From the NCBI GenBank assembly GCA_009911175.1, contig QXWX01000047.1, positions 1 through 52,862 on the forward strand: DNA of 52,862 nucleotides, read 5' to 3'. The DNA comes from Lachnospiraceae bacterium (GTDB lineage: Bacteria > Bacillota_A > Clostridia > Lachnospirales > Lachnospiraceae). Shown piece by piece: positions 25,026 to 33,582 of this stretch. The notes under the pieces are model-generated. The model saw only the letters and a program-made list of their open reading frames with translations. It was not told the origin of the DNA and ran no database searches. The translations under genes were made by a program, and so were the position numbers. Position 1 is the first letter of the stretch; every line of letters begins with the position of its first letter.

Positions 25026-26138
25026 ATGAGCAAATTGAGAGTAGCAATCGTTGGATGCGGCGGTATCGCAAATCAGAAGCATATGCCTTCGATCAAGGCG
25101 AATGAGGACAAGGCTGTTATGGTAGCGTTCTGTGACATCATTCCGGAGCGGGCGGAGAAGGCATGTAAAGAATATGGTGCAGAGGGCGCAAAGGTTTACA
25201 CAGATTACAAGGAGATGCTGGCGGATACGAGCATCGAGATCGATGTGGTTCACGTATGTACCCCCAACGTGGCGCACTGCCCGATCACGGTTGCTTCCTT
25301 TGAGGCAGGCAAGCATGTGATGTGTGAAAAGCCTATGGCGCACAATACCGAGGACGCACAGAAGATGCTGGACGCATGGAAGAAATCCGGCAAGAAATTT
25401 ACCATTGGCTACCAGAACCGTCTCCGTGACGATACCCAGACACTGCACGCTTCCTGTGAAGCAGGGGAGCTTGGGGATATCTATTTTGCAAAGGCACATG
25501 CGCTCAGAAGAAGAGCGGTTCCGACATGGGGCGTATTCCCGAACAAGGCGCTGCAGGGCGGCGGTCCGCTGATCGACATCGGAACCCATGCGCTGGACAT
25601 CACACTTTGGATGATGAACAACTACGAGCCGGCTTCTGTATCCGGACAGGTATTCTACAAGCTGGGACGCCAGGCGGACGGCCCGGAAGGAAACGTATTC
25701 GGCCCATGGGATCCGGAGACCTTTGAGGTAGAGGATTCCGCATTTGGTCTTGTAAAGATGAAAAACGGAGCGACCATTTATCTGGAAGCATCCTGGGCGC
25801 TGAACGTACTGAAGTCCATGGAAGCATCCACCACACTGTGCGGAACCAAGGGCGGAGCCGAGATCCATCACGGCGGAAGCTATCCCCAGGACGAGCTGAT
25901 CTACAACACGGTAGAACACAACCAGTTGATGGAAAAGACCATCTCCCCGGCAGGCGTGGTAGACTTCTTCGAGGGCGGTGCGGCAGCAGAGGCAGTGAGG
26001 GAGCAGGAGCAGTGGCTGAATGCGATCATCAACGACGGCGAGCCCCTCGTAAAACCGGAGCAGGCATTTGTAGTGACCCAGATCCTGGAAGCAATCTACA
26101 AATCCGCCGAGACCGGAAAAGAAGTATACTTTGATTAA
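25026..26138 (+). CDS. Gfo/Idh/MocA-family oxidoreductase 1
   Basis: This 370-residue NAD(P)-dependent enzyme has the Rossmann motif AIVGCGGIANQKH, the catalytic lysine in VMCEKPMAHN, and the GGPLIDIGTHALDIT motif with the Asp and His of the active site. It is longer than typical inositol dehydrogenases because of an insertion around FGPWDPETFEVEDSAFG, a feature also recalled in glucoside-3-dehydrogenase-like members involved in C-glycoside and O-glycoside breakdown. AAAGGAG precedes ATG 25026. It follows the TIM-barrel gene but has its own palindromic promoter. The third oxidoreductase (29805) shares the same insertion (GPWDPDNFDVEDTAM). Confidence 0.87.
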   Translation: MSKLRVAIVGCGGIANQKHMPSIKANEDKAVMVAFCDIIPERAEKACKEYGAEGAKVYTDYKEMLADTSIEIDVVHVCTPNVAHCPITVASFEAGKHVMCEKPMAHNTEDAQKMLDAWKKSGKKFTIGYQNRLRDDTQTLHASCEAGELGDIYFAKAHALRRRAVPTWGVFPNKALQGGGPLIDIGTHALDITLWMMNNYEPASVSGQVFYKLGRQADGPEGNVFGPWDPETFEVEDSAFGLVKMKNGATIYLEASWALNVLKSMEASTTLCGTKGGAEIHHGGSYPQDELIYNTVEHNQLMEKTISPAGVVDFFEGGAAAEAVREQEQWLNAIINDGEPLVKPEQAFVVTQILEAIYKSAETGKEVYFD

Positions 26139-26145
26139 AAGTCAG

Positions 26146-26531
26146 GAACAGCAGCACTCTGTGAAAGCAGATTGTGCAAGCTTGCTTGCAAAGAGCTGTT
26201 TTCACAGAGTGGTATTGGGCGGGACGCCCAATCAGTCTCAGACAGGAGCAGCGAAAGCAGCGGATAGTCTGCAAAGCAGACGAGTCTGAGACCTGCAGTT
26301 CCGGCCGGATGGGAAGAACAGCAGCACTCTGTGAAAGCAGATCGTGGAAGCATGCTTGCAAAGAGCTGTTTTCACAGAGTGATATTGGGCGGGACGCCCA
26401 ATCAGTCTCAGACAGGAGCTGCGAAAGCAGCGGATAGTCTGCAAAGCAGACGAGTCTGAGACCTGCAGTTCCGGACGGATGAGAAGAACAGCAGCACTCT
26501 GTGAAAGCAGATCGTGGAAGCATGCTTGCAG
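26146..26531. repeat. 170-bp tandem repeat, 2.3 copies, with hairpins
   Basis: Copies start at 26146, 26316 and 26486 (exact period 170), each beginning GAACAGCAGCACTCTGTGAA; the last is cut after about 45 bases. Each full unit carries three inverted repeats: CACTCTGTGAAA with its complement TTTTCACAGAGTG, a compact ATTGGGC-GGGAC-GCCCAAT hairpin, and GTCTCAGAC with GTCTGAGAC enclosing a further CTGC/GCAG stem. The first copies differ at only a few bases. ORFs on the minus strand through this region are repeat artefacts. It fills the gap between two oxidoreductase genes (26139-26576) together with a normal ribosome site for the second. Confidence 0.9.
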
Positions 26532-26576
26532 CAAGCTTTAAAATAGAAATATCGTAAATCGGAAAGGAAGAAAATA

Positions 26577-27626
26577 ATGGAAAAAATAAAATTAGGTATC
26601 GTTGGATTTGGTTTTATGGGCCACTGCGATGCGGACATGATGAATACATTTGACGAGATCGACCTGGTAGCGGTTGCGGATACGAATCCGGATCAGCTCA
26701 AAGACGCGCCGGAGGGCGTGGAGACATACGCAAATATTGACGAGATGCTTGCCAACGCGGATATCAACGTCGTGATGGTATCCACACCGAACCCCAGCCA
26801 TCCGGAGATGGTGAAGAAGGCGGCGGCAGCGAAAAAGCATGTGATCTGTGAGAAACCGGCTGCCATGAGCATTGCGGAATATGACGAGATGGTTGCGGCA
26901 TGTAAAGAGAACGGCGTGCTCTTTACCGTGCATCAGCAGAGAAGATGGGATAAAGACTACCGGATCATGAAAGAAGTCTATGACAAGAACCTGGTCGGGG
27001 ATATGTACATCATCAAATCCCAGCTCTACGGCGTAAACGGCAACATGCATGACTGGCATATTTATCCGGAGATGGGCGGAGGAATGCTCTATGACTGGGG
27101 CGTACATCTGATCGACCAGATGCTGGATATGGTGAAGTCCGAGGTAGTATCCCTCTATGCGGATGTACAGAATGTCATCAATGAAAACGTAGACGATTAT
27201 TTCAAGATCATCTTGAAATTCAAAAACGGCGTGACCGCAGAGATCGAGCTGGGAACCTATTACCTGACACCGAAGCGCGCTTGGTTCATCGGCGGTAAGA
27301 AAGGCTCCGCAATCATTGACGGATTCGGCGGAGAGGGCAAGATTGTCCGCACCGCGCATCTGCTGGAGAATGTACCCGGCAAGATCACGATGACTGCTGC
27401 AGGCCCCACAAGAAGCTTCGGACCGCCGGAGCCGGGACTTCTTTCCGAAGAACCGCTGCCGGAAGTAAACGTGGCGCACAGGAATTATTTTGAGCATTTC
27501 CTGAAAGCATTCAATGGAGAAGAAGAGATCATTGTAAAACCGGAACAGGTAAGACGGGTGCTCCGTCTGATGGATGCGGTGAGAGAATCCGCAAAGACGG
27601 GAAAATCAATCGCATTTGAGGAATAA
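26577..27626 (+). CDS. Gfo/Idh/MocA-family oxidoreductase 2
   Basis: This 349-residue protein has the Rossmann motif GIVGFGFMGHCDADM, substrate-side motif VSTPNPSHPEMV, catalytic lysine in VICEKPAAMS, and GGGMLYDWGVHLIDQML with the active-site Asp/His. It has no GPWDP insertion and so is a distinct subfamily from its neighbours. GGAAAGGAAG precedes ATG 26577. A fragment of a close relative of this gene lies at 35994-36085, showing that this cluster has been rearranged. It is an oxidoreductase for a sugar, polyol or sugar-derived glycoside; the substrate cannot be deduced. Confidence 0.87.
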   Translation: MEKIKLGIVGFGFMGHCDADMMNTFDEIDLVAVADTNPDQLKDAPEGVETYANIDEMLANADINVVMVSTPNPSHPEMVKKAAAAKKHVICEKPAAMSIAEYDEMVAACKENGVLFTVHQQRRWDKDYRIMKEVYDKNLVGDMYIIKSQLYGVNGNMHDWHIYPEMGGGMLYDWGVHLIDQMLDMVKSEVVSLYADVQNVINENVDDYFKIILKFKNGVTAEIELGTYYLTPKRAWFIGGKKGSAIIDGFGGEGKIVRTAHLLENVPGKITMTAAGPTRSFGPPEPGLLSEEPLPEVNVAHRNYFEHFLKAFNGEEEIIVKPEQVRRVLRLMDAVRESAKTGKSIAFEE

Positions 27627-27977
27627 TCGGAGAGTTGGAGTTGTATTTCACGCAGGCGTGATATGCAGCAGTTATGATTTCGGATGCCCTGTACCTTGCT
27701 GCAGGGCATTCGGCCGGTATAATAACAGTTAAATATTGGAGGGCAGGTAACGTAAACTTGTCCTTCTTTATTATATTCAGCGACTGCTGTCTTGTCTGAA
27801 ATGAGGAAAACTCAAGCGGAATAACTGCTGCAATGTTTTTCATCAAGAGCAAAATTCTTTGTGATACCATGATAGATACAGATTGGGTGAATCGAGACCG
27901 TGTAAGCGTAAAAAATGATACGGAATCTGTACACATGAAAATCTGATTTGTAAATTGCCTGCAAAGGGGAAAAGGAT
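27627..27977. other. Intergenic region with a hairpin and possible promoter
   Basis: No gene is seen. ATGCCCTG (27684-27691) pairs with CAGGGCAT (27702-27709), a likely terminator-like stem after the oxidoreductase. TTGCTG (27696-27701) and TATAAT (27718-27723), 16 bases apart, could form a rightward promoter that overlaps the stem. A short inverted segment (GGAGGGCAGG, then CTTGTCCTTC) follows. Confidence 0.4.
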
Positions 27978-28745
27978 ATGAATGTTCTTCAGAGTTTGAC
28001 AGAATTATACAATCACCTTTCCTTTGACAGTACATACCGGAATGTCTGCAGAGGGATCCTCGAGAATCTGGAGGAAGCGGCGGACGGCAGTATTTATGAT
28101 GTCGCGGAGCTGACGAACTCATCCCGGACGACAGTGTGGCGGATGGTGCAGAAGCTGGGATACCAGAATTTTACGGATTTTCATCATGAATTGAAACGGG
28201 CGGTGAAGCAGTATACCTACTACAACCGGCTCTTGCCGCCGGAACAGAGCCGGGATGCCGTAAGTGTGAAGGATGCCATGCTGGCACAGGCCATAGAAAC
28301 CTGTGAGATCTTGCGGGATCAGATCGATGCAGGTGAGGCGGAACGGATTGCAGAGGAACTGAGCGACGCGGATAAGGTGGTCTTCTATACACCTTATAAA
28401 AACAGCGCCATACTCTCGCTGCAGCAGAATCTTGCCATGGACGGGAAGGAGACAGGATATTACTGCCTGCTTCCGGATATGATGGAGGACAGCGGTACAT
28501 TGACGGAGCAGAGTATCGTCATTGTCAATATGATTGAACATGTGGAGACCATGGACATGGAGCCGGTATTTGCCAATATCAAGGCAAAAGGGGCGAAGGT
28601 ATATGGCGCGTCAAAGCGGTATAAAAAGTATCTGGATAGGGAATTGTTCCGGGGCAGCAGGGAAAAGGTGGTAACAGGGGTACTTTTGTTTGACCTGTAT
28701 TTTCTGATGCTGAGTGAGATATACCGGATGAAATATATTCGGTAA
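27978..28745 (+). CDS. MurR/RpiR-family transcriptional regulator
   Basis: This 255-residue protein has an N-terminal HTH_6 domain (VAELTNSSRTTVWRMVQKLG, about 44-63) and a C-terminal SIS-like region (about 115-235). The SIS part is weakly conserved: the usual GxGxS motif is replaced by VVFYTPYKNSAILSLQQN, so the ligand may differ from the usual phosphosugar. GAAAAGGA precedes ATG 27978 and a strong terminator follows the stop. It sits between two halves of the catabolic region and is the best candidate for its repressor. Confidence 0.78.
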   Translation: MNVLQSLTELYNHLSFDSTYRNVCRGILENLEEAADGSIYDVAELTNSSRTTVWRMVQKLGYQNFTDFHHELKRAVKQYTYYNRLLPPEQSRDAVSVKDAMLAQAIETCEILRDQIDAGEAERIAEELSDADKVVFYTPYKNSAILSLQQNLAMDGKETGYYCLLPDMMEDSGTLTEQSIVIVNMIEHVETMDMEPVFANIKAKGAKVYGASKRYKKYLDRELFRGSREKVVTGVLLFDLYFLMLSEIYRMKYIR

Positions 28746-28760
28746 GTATGTAAACGGGTA

Positions 28761-28800
28761 AAAGAATCTGGTTTCAAATTTGAAACCAGATTCTTTTTTT
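28761..28800 (+). terminator. Rho-independent terminator
   Basis: AAAGAATCTGGTTTCA pairs with TGAAACCAGATTCTTT around a four-base loop and runs into a T tract (28793-28800). It lies 15 bases after the RpiR stop. Confidence 0.9.
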
Positions 28801-28895
28801 GTGGAACATTGTTGCTGAGGAAGAACGCCGATGAAAAATCCTTGTCTTATAATGGAGACATAAACAAAGAGAAAACGAAAGGAGTTAGGAAAGCG

Positions 28896-29672
28896 ATGAA
28901 GTACAGTTTATGTGCAGACATTATGTTTGTGGCAGTCGGCGAAAAGGGGCCTGTCTGGCCGGATACGGACGGAATCATTGAGGGCATGAAACTGGCAAAA
29001 AAGAACGGATTAACGGGGATTGAAATGTTTGACCTGGAGGGAAGAGATCTGGACCGCATTGCCGCGGCGGGAAAGGAACTGGGGATTGAGATCCGCGCAT
29101 GCGTTTCCGCGGGAGCATCTCTTCTGGGAGACCCGGCTAAGACGGAGGAGCTGGTTTCCCTTTTTACACAGAGTGTGCCAAAGGCTAAGCAGATCGGGTG
29201 CGGCAGGCTGATCCTGAATGCGGCTGATTATGCGAAAGATCTTTCCGCAGAGGAGGTTCTTGCGGCGATGGAGGACGCATTGAAGCGTCTTGCTCCGATT
29301 GCTGAGAAAGAGGGGGTAACAGTACTTGTTGAGCCGCTGACGGGCGGATTCTTTACAAGCTCGAAACAGGCATTTGGCTTAATTAAGAACGTAGGAAGTG
29401 AACATGTAAAGCTTCTTTATGACATTTTCCACTTCCAGAATATTGAAGGACAGATTACGGAGACGATCAAGGCGAACCTGGAGCTGATCGGAGATCTTCA
29501 CGGGGCAGGGGCGCCGATGAGAGCGGAACTGACAGTAGGAGAGCTTGATTATGCGTTTATTTTGAATACCGTGAAGGAACTTGGCTATGAAGGAAACTTC
29601 TGCCTGGAATTCTTTACATTCGAGAACCGCGATGAGAAGGTGGCCGCATCCTGCAAAGTGCTGCCTGCATAA
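28896..29672 (+). CDS. Hydroxypyruvate-isomerase-like TIM barrel
   Basis: This 258-residue TIM barrel of the AP_endonuc_2 family has metal ligands expected in VLVEPLTGGFF (Glu), LLYDIFHFQ (Asp, His), GDLHGAGAP (His) and FCLEFFTFE (Glu). It is shorter than the first TIM barrel at 23896 and from a different branch. AAAGGAG lies 12 bases before ATG 28896; the longer frame from 28809 crosses promoter sequence (TATAAT near 28851). It is followed by the third Gfo/Idh/MocA gene, repeating the barrel-plus-oxidoreductase pairing seen at 23896-26138. Confidence 0.82.
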   Translation: MKYSLCADIMFVAVGEKGPVWPDTDGIIEGMKLAKKNGLTGIEMFDLEGRDLDRIAAAGKELGIEIRACVSAGASLLGDPAKTEELVSLFTQSVPKAKQIGCGRLILNAADYAKDLSAEEVLAAMEDALKRLAPIAEKEGVTVLVEPLTGGFFTSSKQAFGLIKNVGSEHVKLLYDIFHFQNIEGQITETIKANLELIGDLHGAGAPMRAELTVGELDYAFILNTVKELGYEGNFCLEFFTFENRDEKVAASCKVLPA

Positions 29673-29804
29673 CAGAAGAAACCCTGGTGTACTGTACCAT
29701 TCATTTTCAGCCAAATGAATGCGGCGCTGCACCATACATATTATAAAAGAAATATCCGGCCGTACAGTCGGAAGAATATAAAAAAATCTATGGAGGAAAA
29801 TGAA

Positions 29805-30872
29805 ATGGCAAAGAAAAGAATCGGAGTAATTGGTATTGGTGAGATTGGAACGACAAAGCATTTAACACAGCTTGTCAAGCATTCGGATGAAGTAGAGGTC
29901 GTTGCGCTGTGCGATATTCTTACGGAGAGATGTGAAAAGGCCAATAAAGATTTCGGCCTGAAAGCAAAGATTTACACGGATTACAAAGAAATGTGCGCGG
30001 CAGACGATGTTGACGCGGTACACGTTTGTACTCCGAATCCGCTTCACTGCGAGATGACGATCTGCGCGTTTGAACACGGAAAAGATGTTTACTGTGAGAA
30101 ACCCCTTGCATGTACCTACGCGGATGCGCAGAAAATGCTTGAGGCACAGAAAAAAGCAGGCAGAAAGCTCACAAGCGGTACACAGTGGCGTTATAATACG
30201 GCTCCGATGGAAATGAAGAGAATGTATGAAGCAGGTGAATTCGGAGACGTATACTATATCCGTTCTTCCCAGCTCCGCCCGAACCGCCTTCCGGCATACG
30301 GTGTATACACAAACAAGGAGCTGAACGGCGGCGGAGTTTTAATGGACGGAGGTCCTCATTCCATTGACCTTCCCATGTGGCTGACAAACAATTATGATGT
30401 TGCAAGCGTTCGGGGAGTCACTTTTGATAAGATGAAAAATTTCCCGGAGGGAAATCAGCTTGGGCCGTGGGATCCGGACAACTTCGATGTAGAAGATACC
30501 GCAATGGCCATGATCACAATGAAAAACGGCGCAATGTTCTATATTGAGACAGCATGGCGTACAAACATGCTGCAGGAAGCTCCCGGAATCATCTGCTCCG
30601 TAGCGGGAACGCTTGCCGGCGCGGATATGGTCGGCCCTGGATTTGAAGACAGCGTTCGTATCACAAAGATGGTTGGCGGAGAAATGAAAACAGAGATCAC
30701 AAGTCCGGAAGCGAAGTATGACATGTGGGAATATGACATGACAAAATGGGTGGAATGTATTACAAAGGGAACGGATCCCGCAGTTCTTCCGGAGCAGGCA
30801 GCAATCGTTACCCGTGTGATCGAGGCTATTTATCAGTCTGCCGCAACGGGTGAGACAATCGTATTTGAATAA
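29805..30872 (+). CDS. Gfo/Idh/MocA-family oxidoreductase 3
   Basis: This 355-residue protein has Rossmann motif GVIGIGEIGTTKH, catalytic lysine in VYCEKPLACT, and GGGVLMDGGPHSIDLPM. It has the GPWDPDNFDVEDTAM segment like oxidoreductase 1, so those two are closer to each other than to oxidoreductase 2. GGAGG at 29792-29796 sets ATG 29805; the ATG at 29790 overlaps that site. The stop is followed by an inverted repeat. It probably oxidises or reduces a glycoside or sugar at a ring position with NAD(H). Confidence 0.87.
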   Translation: MAKKRIGVIGIGEIGTTKHLTQLVKHSDEVEVVALCDILTERCEKANKDFGLKAKIYTDYKEMCAADDVDAVHVCTPNPLHCEMTICAFEHGKDVYCEKPLACTYADAQKMLEAQKKAGRKLTSGTQWRYNTAPMEMKRMYEAGEFGDVYYIRSSQLRPNRLPAYGVYTNKELNGGGVLMDGGPHSIDLPMWLTNNYDVASVRGVTFDKMKNFPEGNQLGPWDPDNFDVEDTAMAMITMKNGAMFYIETAWRTNMLQEAPGIICSVAGTLAGADMVGPGFEDSVRITKMVGGEMKTEITSPEAKYDMWEYDMTKWVECITKGTDPAVLPEQAAIVTRVIEAIYQSAATGETIVFE

Positions 30873-30899
30873 AACTGAACGAAGTTTTTTAGAAAATAG

Positions 30900-30937
30900 G
30901 GGACTGTACGCCGTATATAGCCGGCAGTGACAGTCCC
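30900..30937 (+). terminator. Terminator-like inverted repeat
   Basis: GGGACTGT (30900-30907) pairs with ACAGTCCC (30930-30937), with a GCCG/CGGC inner stem. A T-run is lacking, so it may be a weak terminator or a processing stem at the end of the oxidoreductase transcript. Confidence 0.45.
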
Positions 30938-30997
30938 GCTTGCTTTATAAAAACGGAATCCAAAACCAATGAAATGATCGCGGCGGAAGAGAGGACT

Positions 30998-33436
30998 ATG
31001 GAAAACAAAAGAAAACTAATGCAGTTCTTTTTTATCAGACAGGAAGAATCATCGGTGCATTACCATCAGGATCTGGAGATCATTTATGTGATGAAAGGGA
31101 AAATGGAGATTAGAATTGATGAGTCGGTGTATCAACTCCAAAAAGGGGATTTTATCTTGATCAATGCCAATAAAAGACATTCCTGCGTGGGAACGCAGGG
31201 GATTTTAGCGGCAAGATTTTTTATTGATTTTCATATTCTGGCAGAGCATATGGGTACGCTGCAGCTGATGTTCTGGTGCAATACAGTGGTGGACAGAAAT
31301 GATGCATATGAAGAGGTACGGAAATTATTGGACCGGATTTTAAGCTGCTGCTCCGATCAGGAGGAAAAAGGCGCATTATATCTGAATTCGCTTTATTATG
31401 AACTGCTGTATCATCTGGTCAGCTATTTTATGGTGAAAGCAGATCAGGTATGGACGAATCAAGAGGATTCCAGGAATCAGATCCGGGTCCGGCAGATACA
31501 GAATTATATTCAGGCAAACTATCAGACGCAGATCAGCCTGAATGATCTTGCGCAGAGATTGTATCTGTCAAATGTGTATCTGTCAAAATATATAAAAAAA
31601 CATATAGGCCTTACCTTTTTGGAATATCTGAATAATGTGCGTCTGTTCCATGCGGTAGATGAACTGCTGTATACGAATAAAAGTATTACACGTATTGCGA
31701 TGGATAACGGATTTCCAACATCAGCGGCATTTATCAAGAGCTTCCGGAGCATTCACCGTGAGGCGCCCAGCCAGTACCGTAAGAGGATGCAGCAGAATAT
31801 GCCCCCGATTCACCAGGAGTATGAGCTGGAAGAAAAAAGTCTGGATCTGGTACACGAATATTTAAGGAACAGACAGACGGGACAGCAGGAGACCGGCAGC
31901 AGACAGCAGATTTGTACTGCGGATGCCAGCTATTATGAGATTCAAAATGCGGAGTGGACCCGGGCGGTGAATGTGGGAGAAGCATATACACTTCTGCAGT
32001 CAGAGGTGCAGGATCAGCTTATACAGATTCAGCAGGAGACCGGCATGAGATATGCAAGGATCTGGAATCTGCTCTCCCGGAAACAGTGTGCAGACGAAAA
32101 AGGGGGAATGAATTTCCGAAAGCTGGATCTGGTGCTGGATTTTATCATTGATCATCAAATGAAGCCGTACATTGAACTGGGGGGAGGAACAGAAGTAAAA
32201 GAGGCGGGGAAGGATGGAGCGAAAAGGAAAGAAACGTGGGATTATGAGATGTTCTGTGAAATGATAAGGGCGTTCTATCTGCATCTGATCAACCGCTATG
32301 GCCTGGAAGAGATAGAGGGCTGGTATTTTGAATTCGGGAAGGCTTCCGGCCTTGGAATGACAGCGGAGGACGGAGCCTATTACCAGGCATTTGAGGCCAT
32401 CTGCCGGATATTTAAGGAGATTGCCCCGGAAATTCGGGTGGGAGGCGCCGGGCTTTTGCTGGGGTATGAAAATTCCTTCTTCCGCAAGATCTTCCGTATC
32501 TGGAAGAAACGTAAGTTCCGGCCGGATTTCCTGTCCTTTCGTTCCTGTCAGGATATGTCGATTGCTGAGGACGAGCTTATTTATGGAAGAAAATCTATTG
32601 ACAGCAGCTACATGAAAAATCAGATGCAGTTAATCCGGGACACGATGGAAGAGGAAGATTTCCAGATTCCGGAGATACACATTGTTCAGTGGAATTTTAC
32701 GGACTCGAATCATAATGTGTTCAATGACAGCTCTGCGCAGGGAGCCTATATAGTAAAAACCTGTATCAGCATGCTGGGTAATGCAGATTTTATGGGATAT
32801 TGGCAGGGACTGGATATCGGGTCGGACTATGCTGCCACAGGAGCACAGGGCGATACGTTTCCGGCAGGACAGGAAAGTATACAGCAAGGTCATTCGGACG
32901 TTACGTCCGTATTGAACGGAGATTCCGGACTGATTACCAGAGATGGTATACGGAAGCCCTCTTTTTATGCGTTTCAGTTCATGAATAAGCTGCAAAGCCA
33001 TGTAGTATGCAGAAATGAGAACAGTGTCGTTACTGCAAATGGGCGGGGACGGTTCACTGCGGTCTGCCATAATTATAAAAGCTTTTCATCAAAATACGCA
33101 TTCTGCAAAGAGGAAGAGATCCAGATCGACGAGATGGATCAGTTTGTGGAGGATATGGAACCGCTGAAACTGAAAATCTGTCTGAAAAATGTAAACAATG
33201 GAACGTATCAGGTAAAGTCCCATTATGTGAATCACGAAAATGGCTCGGTTCAGAATATCTGGAAAATGATGGGGTACGAAAAGGTCCTTGCGAAGGATGA
33301 GATCGAATATCTGAAAAGGCGGGCAATCCCCAGTATGGAAATCAGGACTGTTCAGGCAACGGATGGGACCCTGGAACTGGAACATGTGATGCAGCCTCAG
33401 GAAATCCGGCTTTTGGATATTTGGTACAGATATTAA
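30998..33436 (+). CDS. AraC regulator fused to a degenerate GH39-like domain (copy 1)
   Basis: The 812-residue protein has a cupin ligand domain (VHYHQDLEIIYVMKGKMEIR), an AraC HTH pair at about 175-265 (LAQRLYLSNVYLSKYIKK; DNGFPTSAAFIKSFRSI) and a C-terminal GH39-type TIM barrel of more than 400 residues. The catalytic residues of GH39 are not conserved: F444-E-F-G-K-A replaces the F-E-x-W-N-E acid/base motif, and Q564 (HIVQWN) replaces the nucleophile glutamate. The barrel is therefore probably a sugar or glycoside sensor rather than an enzyme. ATG 30998 gives the best match with the paralogue at 36441; ATG 30974 is possible. It precedes the second zinc-ribbon flavoprotein and a GPH symporter, its probable targets. 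Confidence 0.83.
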   Translation: MENKRKLMQFFFIRQEESSVHYHQDLEIIYVMKGKMEIRIDESVYQLQKGDFILINANKRHSCVGTQGILAARFFIDFHILAEHMGTLQLMFWCNTVVDRNDAYEEVRKLLDRILSCCSDQEEKGALYLNSLYYELLYHLVSYFMVKADQVWTNQEDSRNQIRVRQIQNYIQANYQTQISLNDLAQRLYLSNVYLSKYIKKHIGLTFLEYLNNVRLFHAVDELLYTNKSITRIAMDNGFPTSAAFIKSFRSIHREAPSQYRKRMQQNMPPIHQEYELEEKSLDLVHEYLRNRQTGQQETGSRQQICTADASYYEIQNAEWTRAVNVGEAYTLLQSEVQDQLIQIQQETGMRYARIWNLLSRKQCADEKGGMNFRKLDLVLDFIIDHQMKPYIELGGGTEVKEAGKDGAKRKETWDYEMFCEMIRAFYLHLINRYGLEEIEGWYFEFGKASGLGMTAEDGAYYQAFEAICRIFKEIAPEIRVGGAGLLLGYENSFFRKIFRIWKKRKFRPDFLSFRSCQDMSIAEDELIYGRKSIDSSYMKNQMQLIRDTMEEEDFQIPEIHIVQWNFTDSNHNVFNDSSAQGAYIVKTCISMLGNADFMGYWQGLDIGSDYAATGAQGDTFPAGQESIQQGHSDVTSVLNGDSGLITRDGIRKPSFYAFQFMNKLQSHVVCRNENSVVTANGRGRFTAVCHNYKSFSSKYAFCKEEEIQIDEMDQFVEDMEPLKLKICLKNVNNGTYQVKSHYVNHENGSVQNIWKMMGYEKVLAKDEIEYLKRRAIPSMEIRTVQATDGTLELEHVMQPQEIRLLDIWYRY

Positions 33437-33582
33437 AATCTCTATGATGATTTTTAGTTTTTATGGCTTTCCCCTAAAAATTGTATTAAATATTGATGCT
33501 GGTTTCAGATAAATACACGAAAGAAAATTTTTGCTAAAGCTGTAAACTTAAATATAACACAACAAACATGGAGGATGATGAA

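Noticed and set aside
26146..26531. Possible CRISPR array
   Set aside because: The repeat unit is 170 bases with no spacers and no cas genes nearby; it is a plain tandem repeat.
26029..26638. Several overlapping minus-strand frames with nearly identical repeated peptides
   Set aside because: They are produced by the 170-bp tandem repeat read in different frames; cysteine- and serine-rich low-complexity products with no start signal.
25026..30872. Assignment of the cluster as a C-glycoside deglycosylation (Dgp/Dfg) complex
   Set aside because: The small DUF6379-type partner needed for the known lyases is not present, so only a general keto-glycoside or polyol role can be supported.
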